Notes under the pieces: generated by a model
The model's database searches: none
The model's input: only the letters and a program-made list of their open reading frames with translations
What the model was told of the DNA's origin: nothing
Position numbers and translations under genes: made by a program
Source of the DNA: an uncultured Collinsella sp.
Lineage (GTDB): Bacteria; Actinomycetota; Coriobacteriia; Coriobacteriales; Coriobacteriaceae
Length of the DNA: 64,000 bases
Reading direction: 5' to 3'
NCBI GenBank assembly: GCA_902470765.1
Contig: CABRHW010000006.1
Location: forward strand, 1-64,000
Part shown: piece after piece, positions 1 through 8,524 of the stretch
Numbering within the stretch: position 1 is the stretch's first letter
Layout of the letters: the number at the start of each line of letters is the position of its first letter

Positions 1-16
1 GCGCAACGCGTTGCGC
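1..16. repeat. 16-bp perfect palindrome
   Basis: GCGCAACGCGTTGCGC is its own reverse complement. It lies at the window edge just before the PTS leader. It could be an operator or the stem of an upstream terminator; what precedes it is not visible. Confidence 0.4.
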
Positions 17-26
17 TGAGTCCTGA

Positions 27-114
27 GGCTGTTGCAATGAAAATGAGAATCAAGGTAACCATAGTCTTTGAACGGATGTGTCTCTATGGACGCATTCGCT
101 TGATTTTGGTTGGG
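27..114 (+). promoter_or_regulatory. Probable BglG/LicT-type antitermination leader
   Basis: Bases 27-60 run from GGCTGTTGCAATG to CAAGGTAACC and resemble the ribonucleic antiterminator target of the LicT/SacY family in layout and end sequences. Immediately after comes a hairpin with arms CGGATGTGTCT (73-83) and GGACGCATTCG (88-98), with G-U pairs, a CTAT loop and a T-rich tail. AACC at 57-60 can also pair with GGTT near 111-114, so the two structures could exclude each other. The second gene of the operon encodes such an antiterminator, which makes autoregulated antitermination likely. The T-tract is weak, so the terminator assignment is tentative. Confidence 0.5.
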
Positions 115-140
115 CTATATTTATGAAGGGACATGCCACC

Positions 141-653
141 ATGGGTTTCTTTTCTCGCCTGATGGGCGGTTCGGATGAGCAGAAGACTGCAACTTCCGAG
201 TTCGAAATCCTCGCTCCTGTTTCCGGCGAGCTTGTTCATCTAGAAAATACCAATGACCCCGCTTTTAGCAGCCGTGCCGTGGGCGATGGCGTTGCCGTGG
301 TTCCCCAAGAGGGAACGGTGTGCGCTCCTGTTTCCGGTACCGTCGCGGCGCTGTTCCCGACCGAGCATGCACTGGGCATCATGTCCGACGACAGCTCTGC
401 TCAGGTGATGCTGCACATCGGAATCGACACTGTTAAGCTTGAGGGCAAGGGCTTCCATGCGCTTGTTGCCCAGGGTGACCATGTCGACGCGGGCCAGCCC
501 CTCGTCGAGGTCGATTTCGACGCGGTTCGCGCTGCCGGCTTCGATCCCACGGTCTTCGTTATCGTGTGCGAGCGTTCGGAGAACTCGACTCTTCGTGAGC
601 ATGCTTCCGGCCCTGTTGCTGTTAAAGAGCCTGTCTTCTGGCTTTCCGAGTAA
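141..653 (+). CDS. PTS glucose-family EIIA component
   Basis: A 170-residue cytoplasmic phosphocarrier of the Crr/EIIA-Glc fold. It takes phosphate from HPr and passes it to the EIIB domain encoded downstream. The family pair of histidines is visible: His76 in FPTEHALGI and the phosphorylated His92 in MLHIGIDTV. Length matches stand-alone EIIA-Glc proteins. The frame stays open upstream to 78, and an ATG exists at 123. The ATG at 141 is preferred because AGGG lies about 10 bases before it and the protein then begins as family members do. It is first in an operon with the antiterminator gene 6 bases downstream, and the leader at 27-114 probably controls it. Confidence 0.9.
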   Translation: MGFFSRLMGGSDEQKTATSEFEILAPVSGELVHLENTNDPAFSSRAVGDGVAVVPQEGTVCAPVSGTVAALFPTEHALGIMSDDSSAQVMLHIGIDTVKLEGKGFHALVAQGDHVDAGQPLVEVDFDAVRAAGFDPTVFVIVCERSENSTLREHASGPVAVKEPVFWLSE

Positions 654-659
654 ATTCTT

Positions 660-1526
660 ATGGTGGGTACCGTGGTTATCAAGCGAGTTTTTAACAACAA
701 CGTCGCAATGGTCACTTCGGACGATGGCTCCGAGCTCATCGTCATCGGTCGAGGCCTCTGCTTTGGCCGTCATGCCGGCGATGCCATCGACGAGGCGTCG
801 ATCGAAAAGACCTACGCGTTGCAGGAGGGAACTTCTCAGGATTCGCGTACGATTGACCGCTTGGCACATCTTTTGGAGTCCATCCCCACCGTCAACCTCG
901 TGATTTCCGAGGACATCGTTCAGATGCTTCGTCGAGAGCTCAATGTCGATATCAATGACAAGATCCTCATCGCTCTCGCAGACCATATTAGCCTCGCCCT
1001 CGATCGCGAGCGCAAAGGCGTTCCCTGCGAGAACCCGCTGCTGCTCGAGATCCAGCAGTTCTATCGCAAGGAGTACGCGCTTGCGGGCCGTGCCCTTCAG
1101 ATTATTAAGGACTATCTGGGCATTGAGATGAGCGAGGAGGAGCAGGGTTTCATTACCTTGCATATCGTCAACGCCACCATGCCGCAGCGCTCTGACCGTC
1201 TAATCATCTCGGTCCAGCTTGTTCGCGACGTGCTCGCGATTGTTTCCAAGCGCTATGCTACGACCCTCGATGACACCTCGCTGCCTTACGAACGTTTCGT
1301 TCGTCACCTGCAGTTTTTCGCACAGCGAGCGCTCGATCCTACGGCAGGGCAAATCAACGGAGACGCGCTGTTCCGAATCGATGAAACGGCGTATCCGTGC
1401 GCATTCTCGTGCGCGGACGCCATAGCCGCCCACTTGTCGTCTACCTATAACGTTGTCGTTACCGATGCTGAGAAGAGTTATCTCGCATATCACATTGTTA
1501 ACCTGCTTGGAGAACCTGGTCTCTAG
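660..1526 (+). CDS. BglG/LicT family transcription antiterminator
   Basis: An RNA-binding antiterminator of about 285 residues. The N-terminal CAT RNA-binding domain (about residues 1-60) has the typical IKRVFNNNVAMV start. Two PRD domains follow, with conserved histidines in ADHISLALD and TLHIVNA (PRD1) and VRHLQFF and AYHIVNLL (PRD2), which PTS proteins phosphorylate. It likely senses the flux of the neighbouring alpha-glucoside PTS and frees transcription through the leader upstream of the EIIA gene. The start is uncertain: ATG 660 has little Shine-Dalgarno sequence, while GTG 672 would give the compact MVIKRVF start seen in relatives, with GGTGGG just upstream. Confidence 0.88.
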   Translation: MVGTVVIKRVFNNNVAMVTSDDGSELIVIGRGLCFGRHAGDAIDEASIEKTYALQEGTSQDSRTIDRLAHLLESIPTVNLVISEDIVQMLRRELNVDINDKILIALADHISLALDRERKGVPCENPLLLEIQQFYRKEYALAGRALQIIKDYLGIEMSEEEQGFITLHIVNATMPQRSDRLIISVQLVRDVLAIVSKRYATTLDDTSLPYERFVRHLQFFAQRALDPTAGQINGDALFRIDETAYPCAFSCADAIAAHLSSTYNVVVTDAEKSYLAYHIVNLLGEPGL

Positions 1527-1625
1527 GCATAACGTGCCCACACATCGATTGATATAAGGCAAGGCTCGCGGTCTTGTCCAGGGCACATCTGTCTTAATTT
1601 GCGGAAAAGGAAGGGGAGTACCGCT

Positions 1626-3242
1626 ATGACCGCAAAAAAGAAGTTCAATTTCAAAGCGCCGTTGGAGGTGTTCGCGAAGTCGATCGTTCAGCCGATGATG
1701 TATCTCTCGGTTGCCGGCATCCTGCTCATCGTGGGCATCATTCTGACCAACAAGACCATCTGCGCTTTGGTCCCCGTACTGGGCTCCGGTCCGTTCCAGC
1801 TTGTGGGCGCCGTTGTCTATCAGTCGCTGATGTTTATCATCAACAACCTCTCGATTCTGTTCTGCGTGGGCATCGCCGGCGCCATGGCAAAGAAGAACAA
1901 GGGCCATGCTTCGCTGATTGCCCTGATGTCGTTCTTCCTGTTCCTGCAGGCTAACAACATCGTGCTCAACGCCACCGGCTCTCTTGCCGATGCGAGCGGC
2001 ATGCTCGGTCTTACCGGAACCGGCCAGGCCACCGTTATGGGCATTCAGGTGCTCGATACCGGCGTGTTCGGCGGCATCATCCTTGGTTGCATCACCGGTG
2101 CCGTGTTCAACAAGTACTCGAACAAGCAGTTCCCCATTGCCCTTTCGATGTTCTCGGGCGTCCGCTTCCCGTTCCTGATTATGATCATCATTTCCTGGAC
2201 CATGGGCGCTGGCTTCTGCATCGTTTGGCCTCCGGTTCAGGGTGCCATCTCCTCCGTTGCCGGCATCATTAAGGAGTCGGGCAACATCGGTCTGTTTATC
2301 TACGGCATGCTCAACAAGCTGCTCGTTCCCACCGGTCTGCACCACCTCATCTACACCCCGTTCCAGTTCTCCGATGTGGGTGGCACCCTGACGCTGGGTG
2401 ATCAGGTTATTGCCGGCGCCTATCCCATCCGTGTTGCCGAGATGGCAATGACGGGCCAGCCCTTCTCCGACAGCACCTACTTCAACAGCTACACCTTCAA
2501 CAACCTGTGGCCCTACATCGGTATCGGTCTCGCCTTTATCGTCACCGCTTACAAGGGGAACAAGGATAAGACCAAGGCCGTTATTATCCCGCTGATCATC
2601 ACCGCCGTGCTCTCCTGCGTGACCGAGCCCATGGACTTCCTCTTTGTCTTTGCCGCTCCCGTGCTCTTTGTCGTTCACTCGGTTCTTTCCGGCATCTTCC
2701 TGGTCCTGCTCAAGGTCCTCTCCGTGCCCGCTTCGACTGCAGGCGGCATCATCAACATCGTGGTTTCCAACCTGGTCCTCGGTGTCGATAAGACCAACTG
2801 GCCGGTTATGCTGGTGCTTGGAGTCGTCAACGCCGCTCTGTACTTCTTCCTCTTCACCTTCCTTATCAAGAAGCTCAACCTCCACACGCCTGGTCGCGAG
2901 GAAGAGTCCGAGCTTGCCGAGTCCGTTGCCGAGGGCGAGGCTGCCGCGTCTGTCGCGGTGAAGCAGGGCGCTGTTGCCGCGGCTCCCGCAGAGGGCGTCG
3001 ATGCAGGTATTGCCGACCTGGTCGCAGGTCTTGGTGGCAAGGACAACATCGAGGAGCTCGAGAACTGCTTTACGCGTCTCCGCGTGAACGTTAAGAACCC
3101 GGACCTCATCAATGAGGACCTCATCAACCACGTGCCCAACAGCGGCATCAACCGCAACGGCAACAATATCCAGATCATCTTTGGCATGAAGGTCGCCGAG
3201 ATGCGCGACAAGGTCGAAAACGCAATTGAGAAGGAGCAGTAA
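1626..3242 (+). CDS. PTS alpha-glucoside-type transporter, EIIBC component
   Basis: A 538-residue membrane permease that imports and phosphorylates a sugar. Residues about 10-425 form the hydrophobic EIIC channel with about ten membrane segments. After an Ala/Glu-rich linker, the C-terminal EIIB domain carries the phosphorylated cysteine near residue 481 in the motif NCFTRLRV. ATG 1626 is chosen because AAGGAAGGGG lies 9-10 bases upstream; the frame is open back to 1599. It ends 3 bases before a GH4 6-phospho-alpha-glucosidase, so the substrate is most likely maltose, a sucrose isomer or another alpha-glucoside. EIIA is supplied by the separate gene at 141. The exact sugar cannot be read from the sequence. 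Confidence 0.88.
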   Translation: MTAKKKFNFKAPLEVFAKSIVQPMMYLSVAGILLIVGIILTNKTICALVPVLGSGPFQLVGAVVYQSLMFIINNLSILFCVGIAGAMAKKNKGHASLIALMSFFLFLQANNIVLNATGSLADASGMLGLTGTGQATVMGIQVLDTGVFGGIILGCITGAVFNKYSNKQFPIALSMFSGVRFPFLIMIIISWTMGAGFCIVWPPVQGAISSVAGIIKESGNIGLFIYGMLNKLLVPTGLHHLIYTPFQFSDVGGTLTLGDQVIAGAYPIRVAEMAMTGQPFSDSTYFNSYTFNNLWPYIGIGLAFIVTAYKGNKDKTKAVIIPLIITAVLSCVTEPMDFLFVFAAPVLFVVHSVLSGIFLVLLKVLSVPASTAGGIINIVVSNLVLGVDKTNWPVMLVLGVVNAALYFFLFTFLIKKLNLHTPGREEESELAESVAEGEAAASVAVKQGAVAAAPAEGVDAGIADLVAGLGGKDNIEELENCFTRLRVNVKNPDLINEDLINHVPNSGINRNGNNIQIIFGMKVAEMRDKVENAIEKEQ

Positions 3243-3245
3243 ACA

Positions 3246-4628
3246 ATGATCATTACTCTGTGTGGTGGCGGATCCACCTTTACCCCCGGCATCGTCAAGT
3301 CCATCGCCCTGCGCAAGGACGAGCTCGACGTTGACGAGATTCGTCTGTACGACATCAACGAGGAGCGCCAGCGCAAGATCGGCGTGCTCGTGGACTGGAT
3401 TTTGCACGAGGACCTCGGCCTGGACATCAAGCTCACGGTGACCACCGACAAAAAGACGGCTTTTACCGACGCGAGCTTCGTGTTTGCCCAGATGCGCGTG
3501 GGCGGCTACGCCATGCGCGAACAGGACGAGAAGATTCCGCTGCGTCACGGCTGCGTGGGTCAGGAGACTTGCGGTTGCGGCGGCCTTGCCTACGGCATGC
3601 GCACCATCTTCCCCATGGTCGAGCTGATCGATGACGTTGAGAAGTACGCCAAGAAGGACTACTGGATTCTCAACTACTCCAACCCTGCCGCTATCGTCTC
3701 CGAGGGCTGCCGCGTGCTGCGTCCCAACGCTCGTATCATCAACATCTGCGACATGCCGATCGCGATCATCGACGTGGTTTGCGCCGCGCTCGATATCGAC
3801 AAGAAGGATGTCGAGTACGATTACTTTGGCCTCAACCACTTTGGTTGGTTCACCTCGATCCGCCACAAGGGCGAGGAGGTGCTCCCGCAGCTGCGCGAGT
3901 ACATCAAGGAGCATGAGATTCTGCTGCCCGACTCTTACCTCAAGGGCATGGGCTCGCTCATGGCAAAGAAGCCCGAGGAGGCCGTCGACGAGCACCCCGA
4001 GCAGAACCGCCACACCAAGGGCAGCTGGTACTACGTCTGGAAGGGCGAGTACGAGATCATGGAGTGCTTCCCGGAGTACCTGCCCAACACGTATCTGAAC
4101 TACTACCTGCAGCAGAAGGAGTTCGTCGAGCACTCCAACCCCGAGCGCACCCGTGCTAACGAGGTTGAGGAGACGCGTGAGAAGAACCTCTTTGATGGTA
4201 TCGACCATTACGAGAAGACGGGCGAGATCGACGAGAGCACGTTCTATGCGGGCAGCCACGGCGACTGGATTGCCGATCTGGCTATCGCTCTGAAGAACGA
4301 CACCAAGCAGCGCTTCCTGGTCATTTGCGAGAACAAGGGCGCCATCCCCAACATGCCCTACGACGCTATGGTCGAGCTGCCTGCCTACATTGGCAAGAAC
4401 GGCCCCGAGGTCATCAGCCGCGACAACATTCCGCTGTTCCAGCAGGGCCTCATGATGCAGCAGCTGAACTCCGAGAAGCTCATTGTCGAGGCTACGATCG
4501 AGGGTTCGTACGAGAAGGCGCTTAAGGCCTTTACGCTCAACAAGACCGTGCCTTCGATGAAGGTCGCCAAGGAAGTTCTCGACGACATGATCGAGGCCAA
4601 CAAGGGTTACTGGCCCGAGCTTAAGTAA
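3246..4628 (+). CDS. 6-phospho-alpha-glucosidase, GH family 4
   Basis: A 460-residue cytoplasmic hydrolase that splits 6-phospho-alpha-glucosides delivered by the PTS, using NAD+ and a divalent metal as GH4 enzymes do. The N-terminal dinucleotide-binding motif is TLCGGGSTFTPGIV. Metal ligands Cys168 (NICDMPIAI) and His198 (LNHFGW) are present. CDMP, with Asp after the Cys, is the signature of the alpha-acting GlvA/MalH/AglB branch; beta-acting members usually have Asn there. AAGGAG in the 3' end of the EIIBC gene serves as ribosome binding site. Its product, glucose 6-phosphate, enters glycolysis. It is last in the operon and is followed by a strong hairpin. Confidence 0.92.
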   Translation: MIITLCGGGSTFTPGIVKSIALRKDELDVDEIRLYDINEERQRKIGVLVDWILHEDLGLDIKLTVTTDKKTAFTDASFVFAQMRVGGYAMREQDEKIPLRHGCVGQETCGCGGLAYGMRTIFPMVELIDDVEKYAKKDYWILNYSNPAAIVSEGCRVLRPNARIINICDMPIAIIDVVCAALDIDKKDVEYDYFGLNHFGWFTSIRHKGEEVLPQLREYIKEHEILLPDSYLKGMGSLMAKKPEEAVDEHPEQNRHTKGSWYYVWKGEYEIMECFPEYLPNTYLNYYLQQKEFVEHSNPERTRANEVEETREKNLFDGIDHYEKTGEIDESTFYAGSHGDWIADLAIALKNDTKQRFLVICENKGAIPNMPYDAMVELPAYIGKNGPEVISRDNIPLFQQGLMMQQLNSEKLIVEATIEGSYEKALKAFTLNKTVPSMKVAKEVLDDMIEANKGYWPELK

Positions 4629-4661
4629 AAGCAACAGGGTCGCTGGCCGCATACCTGGAGC

Positions 4662-4704
4662 AATGCCCCGTCCACGTGATTGCGTGGGCGGGGCATTGTC
4701 ATTT
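4662..4704 (+). terminator. Hairpin terminator after the PTS operon
   Basis: Arms AATGCCCCGTCCACG (4662-4676) and CGTGGGCGGGGCATT (4683-4697) pair with one G-U and a 6-base loop. The following T-tract is short (GTCATTT), so termination may be partial. Confidence 0.65.
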
Positions 4705-4723
4705 GGTAACGCGTTTTACCAAA
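4702..4723. promoter_or_regulatory. Inverted repeat, candidate operator
   Basis: TTTGGTAA (4702-4709) and TTACCAAA (4716-4723) form a perfect 8-bp inverted repeat around CGCGTT. The size and central CG resemble LacI/GalR-family operators. It lies between the sugar operon and the hydrogenase operon. Which regulator binds it is unknown. Confidence 0.35.
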
Positions 4724-4737
4724 TATGGCATTTATCT

Positions 4738-4820
4738 GCGGTAATGTTCTATTTCACCGCCGAGGGTGACATTTCATACCGCCTGCCGAACTGCGTGGAG
4801 ACCTAACAACTTTTTAGGTC
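4738..4820. repeat. Upstream region of the hydrogenase operon with two inverted repeats
   Basis: CTATTTCACCGC (4749-4760) is the exact reverse complement of a 12-mer in the inverted repeat at 30630-30692, and it pairs in part with GCGGT at 4738. A second repeat, GACCTAA (4800-4806) with TTAGGTC (4814-4820), lies 65 bases before the flavoprotein start. The latter could be an operator or a leader hairpin. No Rex-like site was recognised. Confidence 0.35.
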
Positions 4821-4884
4821 AGTGTTGTGCGTGTAGCAACTTCGCCCGGCCTCGCCTCCGGGCTGCCATGTGAGAGGGGATCTT

Positions 4885-6717
4885 ATGGCTCGACTGCACG
4901 TAATGGAACGCAGCCACGCTCAGGCCGTCATGGACGACCTGCACGATGCGCTCGGACGTCGTCTGGCGGTGAGTTCGCTCGCCCCGTGCCCCGTTGAGTT
5001 TACGGCAGCGCTCGTCAATCTGTGCTCCACCCAGAGCTGCGGCAAGTGCACGCCCTGCCGCGTGGGCCTGAGCGCGCTGAGCGACCTGCTCGCCGATGTG
5101 CTCGAGGGCCGCGCCGACGAGTCCACGCTCAACTTGATTGAGCGCACCGCCCGCACCATCTACCTTTCGAGCGACTGCGCCATCGGCTACGAAGCTGGCG
5201 CCATGGCACTCACGGCCATTCGCGGCTTCCGCGACGATTTTGAGCATCACATCCGCGAGCACTCCTGCGGCTTTGACCGCGAGGCCCGCGTCCCGTGCGT
5301 TTCGGGCTGCCCGGCGCACGTCGACATTCCCGGGTACATTTCGCTGGTCGAGGCCGGCCGCTATGCCGACGCCGTCAAGGTCATCCGCAAGAACAATCCG
5401 CTGCCGCTCGTCTGCGGCCTGGTGTGCGAGCATCCCTGCGAGATGCACTGCCGCCGTGGCATGGTCGACGACCCCATGAACATCCTCGCCCTCAAGCGTT
5501 TTGCCGTCGAGCACAGTGACCTCAACGACCACAAGCCGCATGTAGTGGACAACACCGGCAAGCGCGTCGCCGTGATCGGCGGCGGCCCGGCCGGCCTTTC
5601 CTGCGCCTACTACCTGGCCGTGATGGGCCATAAGGTGACCATCTTTGAGCAGCGCCACCACCTGGGCGGCATGCTGCGCTATGGCATCCCCAGCTATCGT
5701 CTGCCGCGCGAGCGCCTGCAGGCCGAGATCGACTGGATCTTGAGCGCCGGCATCGACGTTGAGCTCGATCACTCCGTCAACGGCGAGGAACTTGCCCGCC
5801 TGCGCGACGAGTTCGATGCCGTCTACCTGGCCATTGGCGCCCACAGCGATAAGAAGCTCGGCCTTCCGGGCGAGGAAGCGCTCGGCGTGGAGTCGGCCGT
5901 CAAGATGCTGCGCGCCATCGGCGACGACGAGCTGCCCGACCTGAGCGGCCAGCGCGTGTGCGTCATCGGCGGCGGCAACGTGGCCATGGACGTGGCGCGC
6001 TCCGCCGTGCGCTGCGGTGCCGAAAAGGTGAGCATCGTCTACCGCCGTCGCATCTGCGACATGACGGCCCAGGACGCCGAGATCGCCGGCGCCCAGGCCG
6101 AGGGCTGCGAGGTGCTGGAGCTGACGGCCCCGCTCGCCATCGAGACGGGCGAGGACGGTCGCGTGAGCGGCCTGCGCGTGCAGCCGCAGATTATCGGCGA
6201 GCCCCGTCGTGGGCGTCCGGCCCCGCGTGCCGCCGCCACGCCCGAGCGCGTCATTCCCTGCGAGCGCGTGTTTGTGGCCATTGGCCAGGACATCGATTCC
6301 AAGCCGTTTGAGGAGATGGGCATTGCCTGCAAGTGGGGCTGCGTGGTCACCGACTCGGACGGTGCCGTGCCCAACTTCGACGGCCTCTTTAGCGGCGGCG
6401 ACTGCCAGACCGGCCCCGCCACCGTTATCCGCGCCATCAACGCCGGCCGCGTGGCTTCGGCAAATATCGACCGCTACCTGGGCTTCGACCACAAGATCAA
6501 GCTCGACGTGGAGCTGCCGACCGTCCAGTTTAAGGGCAAGCACGAGTGCGGCCGCTGCGAGCTGGGCGAGCGCGAGGCCGGCGAGCGTATTCACGATTGG
6601 AATCTGGTCGAGCAGGGTCTCACCGAGCAGGAGGCGCGCCAGGAGGCGAGCCGCTGCCTGCGTTGCGATCACTTTGGCTTTGGCGCGTTCCGCGGAGGGA
6701 GGAACCTGGAATGGTAG
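4885..6717 (+). CDS. NuoF C-terminal/GltD-like FAD and Fe-S oxidoreductase, hydrogenase partner
   Basis: A 610-residue cytoplasmic electron-transfer flavoprotein. The N-terminal part has the NuoF-type 4Fe-4S motif CGKCTPCRVG (about residues 51-60) but no NuoF FMN/NADH domain. Next come the GltD/NfnB-type cysteines (CVSGCPAHVD, CGLVCEHPCEMHC), an FAD site (VAVIGGGPAGLSCAYYL, about residue 225) and an NAD(P)H site (CVIGGGNVAMDVARS, about 360). Cys pairs near the C-terminus (CGRCELGE, CLRCDHFG) suggest another Fe-S site. ATG 4885 has GAGAGGGGA upstream. The gene overlaps the hydrogenase gene by 7 bases. Known group A2-type [FeFe] hydrogenases sit beside GltD-like proteins; the electron donor here (NADH or NADPH) is inferred, not shown. 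Confidence 0.8.
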   Translation: MARLHVMERSHAQAVMDDLHDALGRRLAVSSLAPCPVEFTAALVNLCSTQSCGKCTPCRVGLSALSDLLADVLEGRADESTLNLIERTARTIYLSSDCAIGYEAGAMALTAIRGFRDDFEHHIREHSCGFDREARVPCVSGCPAHVDIPGYISLVEAGRYADAVKVIRKNNPLPLVCGLVCEHPCEMHCRRGMVDDPMNILALKRFAVEHSDLNDHKPHVVDNTGKRVAVIGGGPAGLSCAYYLAVMGHKVTIFEQRHHLGGMLRYGIPSYRLPRERLQAEIDWILSAGIDVELDHSVNGEELARLRDEFDAVYLAIGAHSDKKLGLPGEEALGVESAVKMLRAIGDDELPDLSGQRVCVIGGGNVAMDVARSAVRCGAEKVSIVYRRRICDMTAQDAEIAGAQAEGCEVLELTAPLAIETGEDGRVSGLRVQPQIIGEPRRGRPAPRAAATPERVIPCERVFVAIGQDIDSKPFEEMGIACKWGCVVTDSDGAVPNFDGLFSGGDCQTGPATVIRAINAGRVASANIDRYLGFDHKIKLDVELPTVQFKGKHECGRCELGEREAGERIHDWNLVEQGLTEQEARQEASRCLRCDHFGFGAFRGGRNLEW

Positions 6718-8522
6718 AGCCCAACAACACCACCGTCAGCGACAGCACCGAAAACGGAGCGCATAACATGGTCAAGCTCACTATCGATAATTGCGAGGTC
6801 GTGGTGCCCGAGCACACCACGATCCTGGATGCGGCCAAGTCCGTCGGCATCCAGATTCCCACCCTGTGCTACCTGCGCGATCTGAACGAGATCGGCGGTT
6901 GCCGCGTGTGCGTGGTCGAGGTCGAGGGCTGCGACCAGCTGGTTGCCGCCTGCAACAACTACGTGCTCGACGGCATGGTGGTCCATACCAACAGTCCCAA
7001 GGCCCGCGAGGCCCGTCGCACCAACGTGCAGCTGCTGCTGTCCCAGCACGACTCGCGCTGTACGAGCTGTGTGCGCAGCGGCAACTGCAACCTGCAGACC
7101 ATCGCCAACGACCTTGGCATTTTCTATCTGCCGTACGAGCAGCGCCTGGCGCGCGAGGGCTGGGACTTCGATTTCCCCATCATCCGCGATAACGACAAGT
7201 GCATCAAATGCATGCGCTGCATCAAGGTGTGCGAGAGCGTGCAGGGCTTAGGGATTTGGGACCTGACCAACCGCGCCACGCATACCGCCGTGGGCACCCG
7301 CGGGCGTGCGCCGATCGGCAAGACCGATTGCGTCGCGTGCGGTCAGTGCATCACGCATTGCCCGACGGGCGCCCTGCGCGAGCGTGACGATACCGAGACC
7401 GTGTTCGATGCTCTCGCCGATCCTGACAAGATCGTACTGGTGCAGATTGCGCCGGCCGTGCGTAGCGCCTGGGGCGAGGAGCTCGGCATTCCGCGCGAGG
7501 AGGCTACCGTCGAACGCCTGGCTTGCGCGCTGCGCCGCGTGGGCTTTGAGTACGTGTTCGACACCGACTTCTCGGCCGACCTCACCATTATGGAGGAGGG
7601 CTCCGAGCTGCTCGAGCGCCTGGGCGCTGCCTCCAAGGGCGAGGGCGACAGCCGCGGCTGGCCCATGCTCACGAGTTGCTGCCCGGGCTGGGTACGCTTT
7701 GTGAAGGCGCGCTATCCGGAGTTTGTCGACAGCCTGTCCACGTCCAAGTCGCCGCAGCAGATGTTCGGCGCCATTGCCAAGACGTACTACGCCAAGGTGT
7801 TGGGCGTGGAGCCCGAGCGCCTGTTCGTGGTGTCCGTGATGCCGTGCACGGCCAAGAAGGCCGAGTGTGCGCTGCCGAGCATGGTGGGCGAGGGCGGCGC
7901 GCCCGATGTGGACGTTGCGCTGACGGTGCGCGAGATGGTACGCATGATTCGCGCGAGCCACGTGAGCGTCGACACGCTTACCGAGGAGCCGCTCGATACG
8001 CCGCTGGGCTTCGGCACGGGCGCGGGCGTGATCTTTGGCGCCACGGGAGGCGTGATGGAGGCCGCCGTGCGCTCGGCCTATTACCTGGTGACGGGCAAGA
8101 ACCCCGACGCCGACTTCTTTACCGACGTGCGCGGCCTGGACGGCTGGAAGGAAGCCGTGGCCGATATCGATGGCACCAAGGTGCGCGTCGCCGTGGCGCA
8201 CGGGCTGGGCAACGCCGCCCGTCTGCTCGACGCGATTCGCGCCGGCCGCGTGAGCTATGACTTCGTTGAGGTCATGGCGTGCCCGGGCGGCTGCGTCGGT
8301 GGCGGCGGCCAGCCCATCCACGACGGCTGCGAGTTGGCAGCTGAGCGCGGCCAGGTGCTGTGGGGCCTGGATGCCGCTGCGGACATTCGCTTCTCGCACG
8401 AGAATCCCGATGTCCAGGCGTGCTATAGCGAGTTTTTGGGCGAGCCGCTCTCACCGCTGGCCGAGGAGTTGCTGCATACCGACCATCACGCATGGACGAT
8501 GCCTAACGAGGGGACGTGCTAG
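6711..8522 (+). CDS. Monomeric [FeFe] hydrogenase with multiple Fe-S domains
   Basis: A catalytic hydrogenase of about 600 residues. The N-terminal part holds a 2Fe-2S domain (CYLRDLNEIGGCRVC), a His-Cys 4Fe-4S domain (HDSRCTSCVRSGNC) and two 4Fe-4S clusters (CIKCMRCIKVC, CVACGQCITHC). The H-cluster domain has all three signatures: TSCCPGWVRF, MPCTAKKAEC and MACPGGCVGGGGQP. The small-subunit segment is fused at the C-terminus. ATG 6711 follows a strong GGAGGGAGG and overlaps the upstream gene. An alternative ATG at 6768, with GGAG, would begin MVKLTIDN exactly as many homologues do. With the flavoprotein upstream it probably makes or consumes H2 during fermentation. Maturases HydEFG are not in the window. 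Confidence 0.92.
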   Translation: MVEPNNTTVSDSTENGAHNMVKLTIDNCEVVVPEHTTILDAAKSVGIQIPTLCYLRDLNEIGGCRVCVVEVEGCDQLVAACNNYVLDGMVVHTNSPKAREARRTNVQLLLSQHDSRCTSCVRSGNCNLQTIANDLGIFYLPYEQRLAREGWDFDFPIIRDNDKCIKCMRCIKVCESVQGLGIWDLTNRATHTAVGTRGRAPIGKTDCVACGQCITHCPTGALRERDDTETVFDALADPDKIVLVQIAPAVRSAWGEELGIPREEATVERLACALRRVGFEYVFDTDFSADLTIMEEGSELLERLGAASKGEGDSRGWPMLTSCCPGWVRFVKARYPEFVDSLSTSKSPQQMFGAIAKTYYAKVLGVEPERLFVVSVMPCTAKKAECALPSMVGEGGAPDVDVALTVREMVRMIRASHVSVDTLTEEPLDTPLGFGTGAGVIFGATGGVMEAAVRSAYYLVTGKNPDADFFTDVRGLDGWKEAVADIDGTKVRVAVAHGLGNAARLLDAIRAGRVSYDFVEVMACPGGCVGGGGQPIHDGCELAAERGQVLWGLDAAADIRFSHENPDVQACYSEFLGEPLSPLAEELLHTDHHAWTMPNEGTC

Positions 8523-8524
8523 CG

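Noticed and set aside
1200..4652. 1150-codon open frame on the minus strand opposite the PTS operon
   Set aside because: It lies antisense to three well-supported genes, has His/Asp/Val-rich composition typical of shadow frames in GC-rich DNA, and has no recognisable domain.
4741..4884. A Rex (NADH-responsive) operator before the hydrogenase operon
   Set aside because: No TTGTGAA-type palindrome with the right spacing is present; the repeats there have other sequences.
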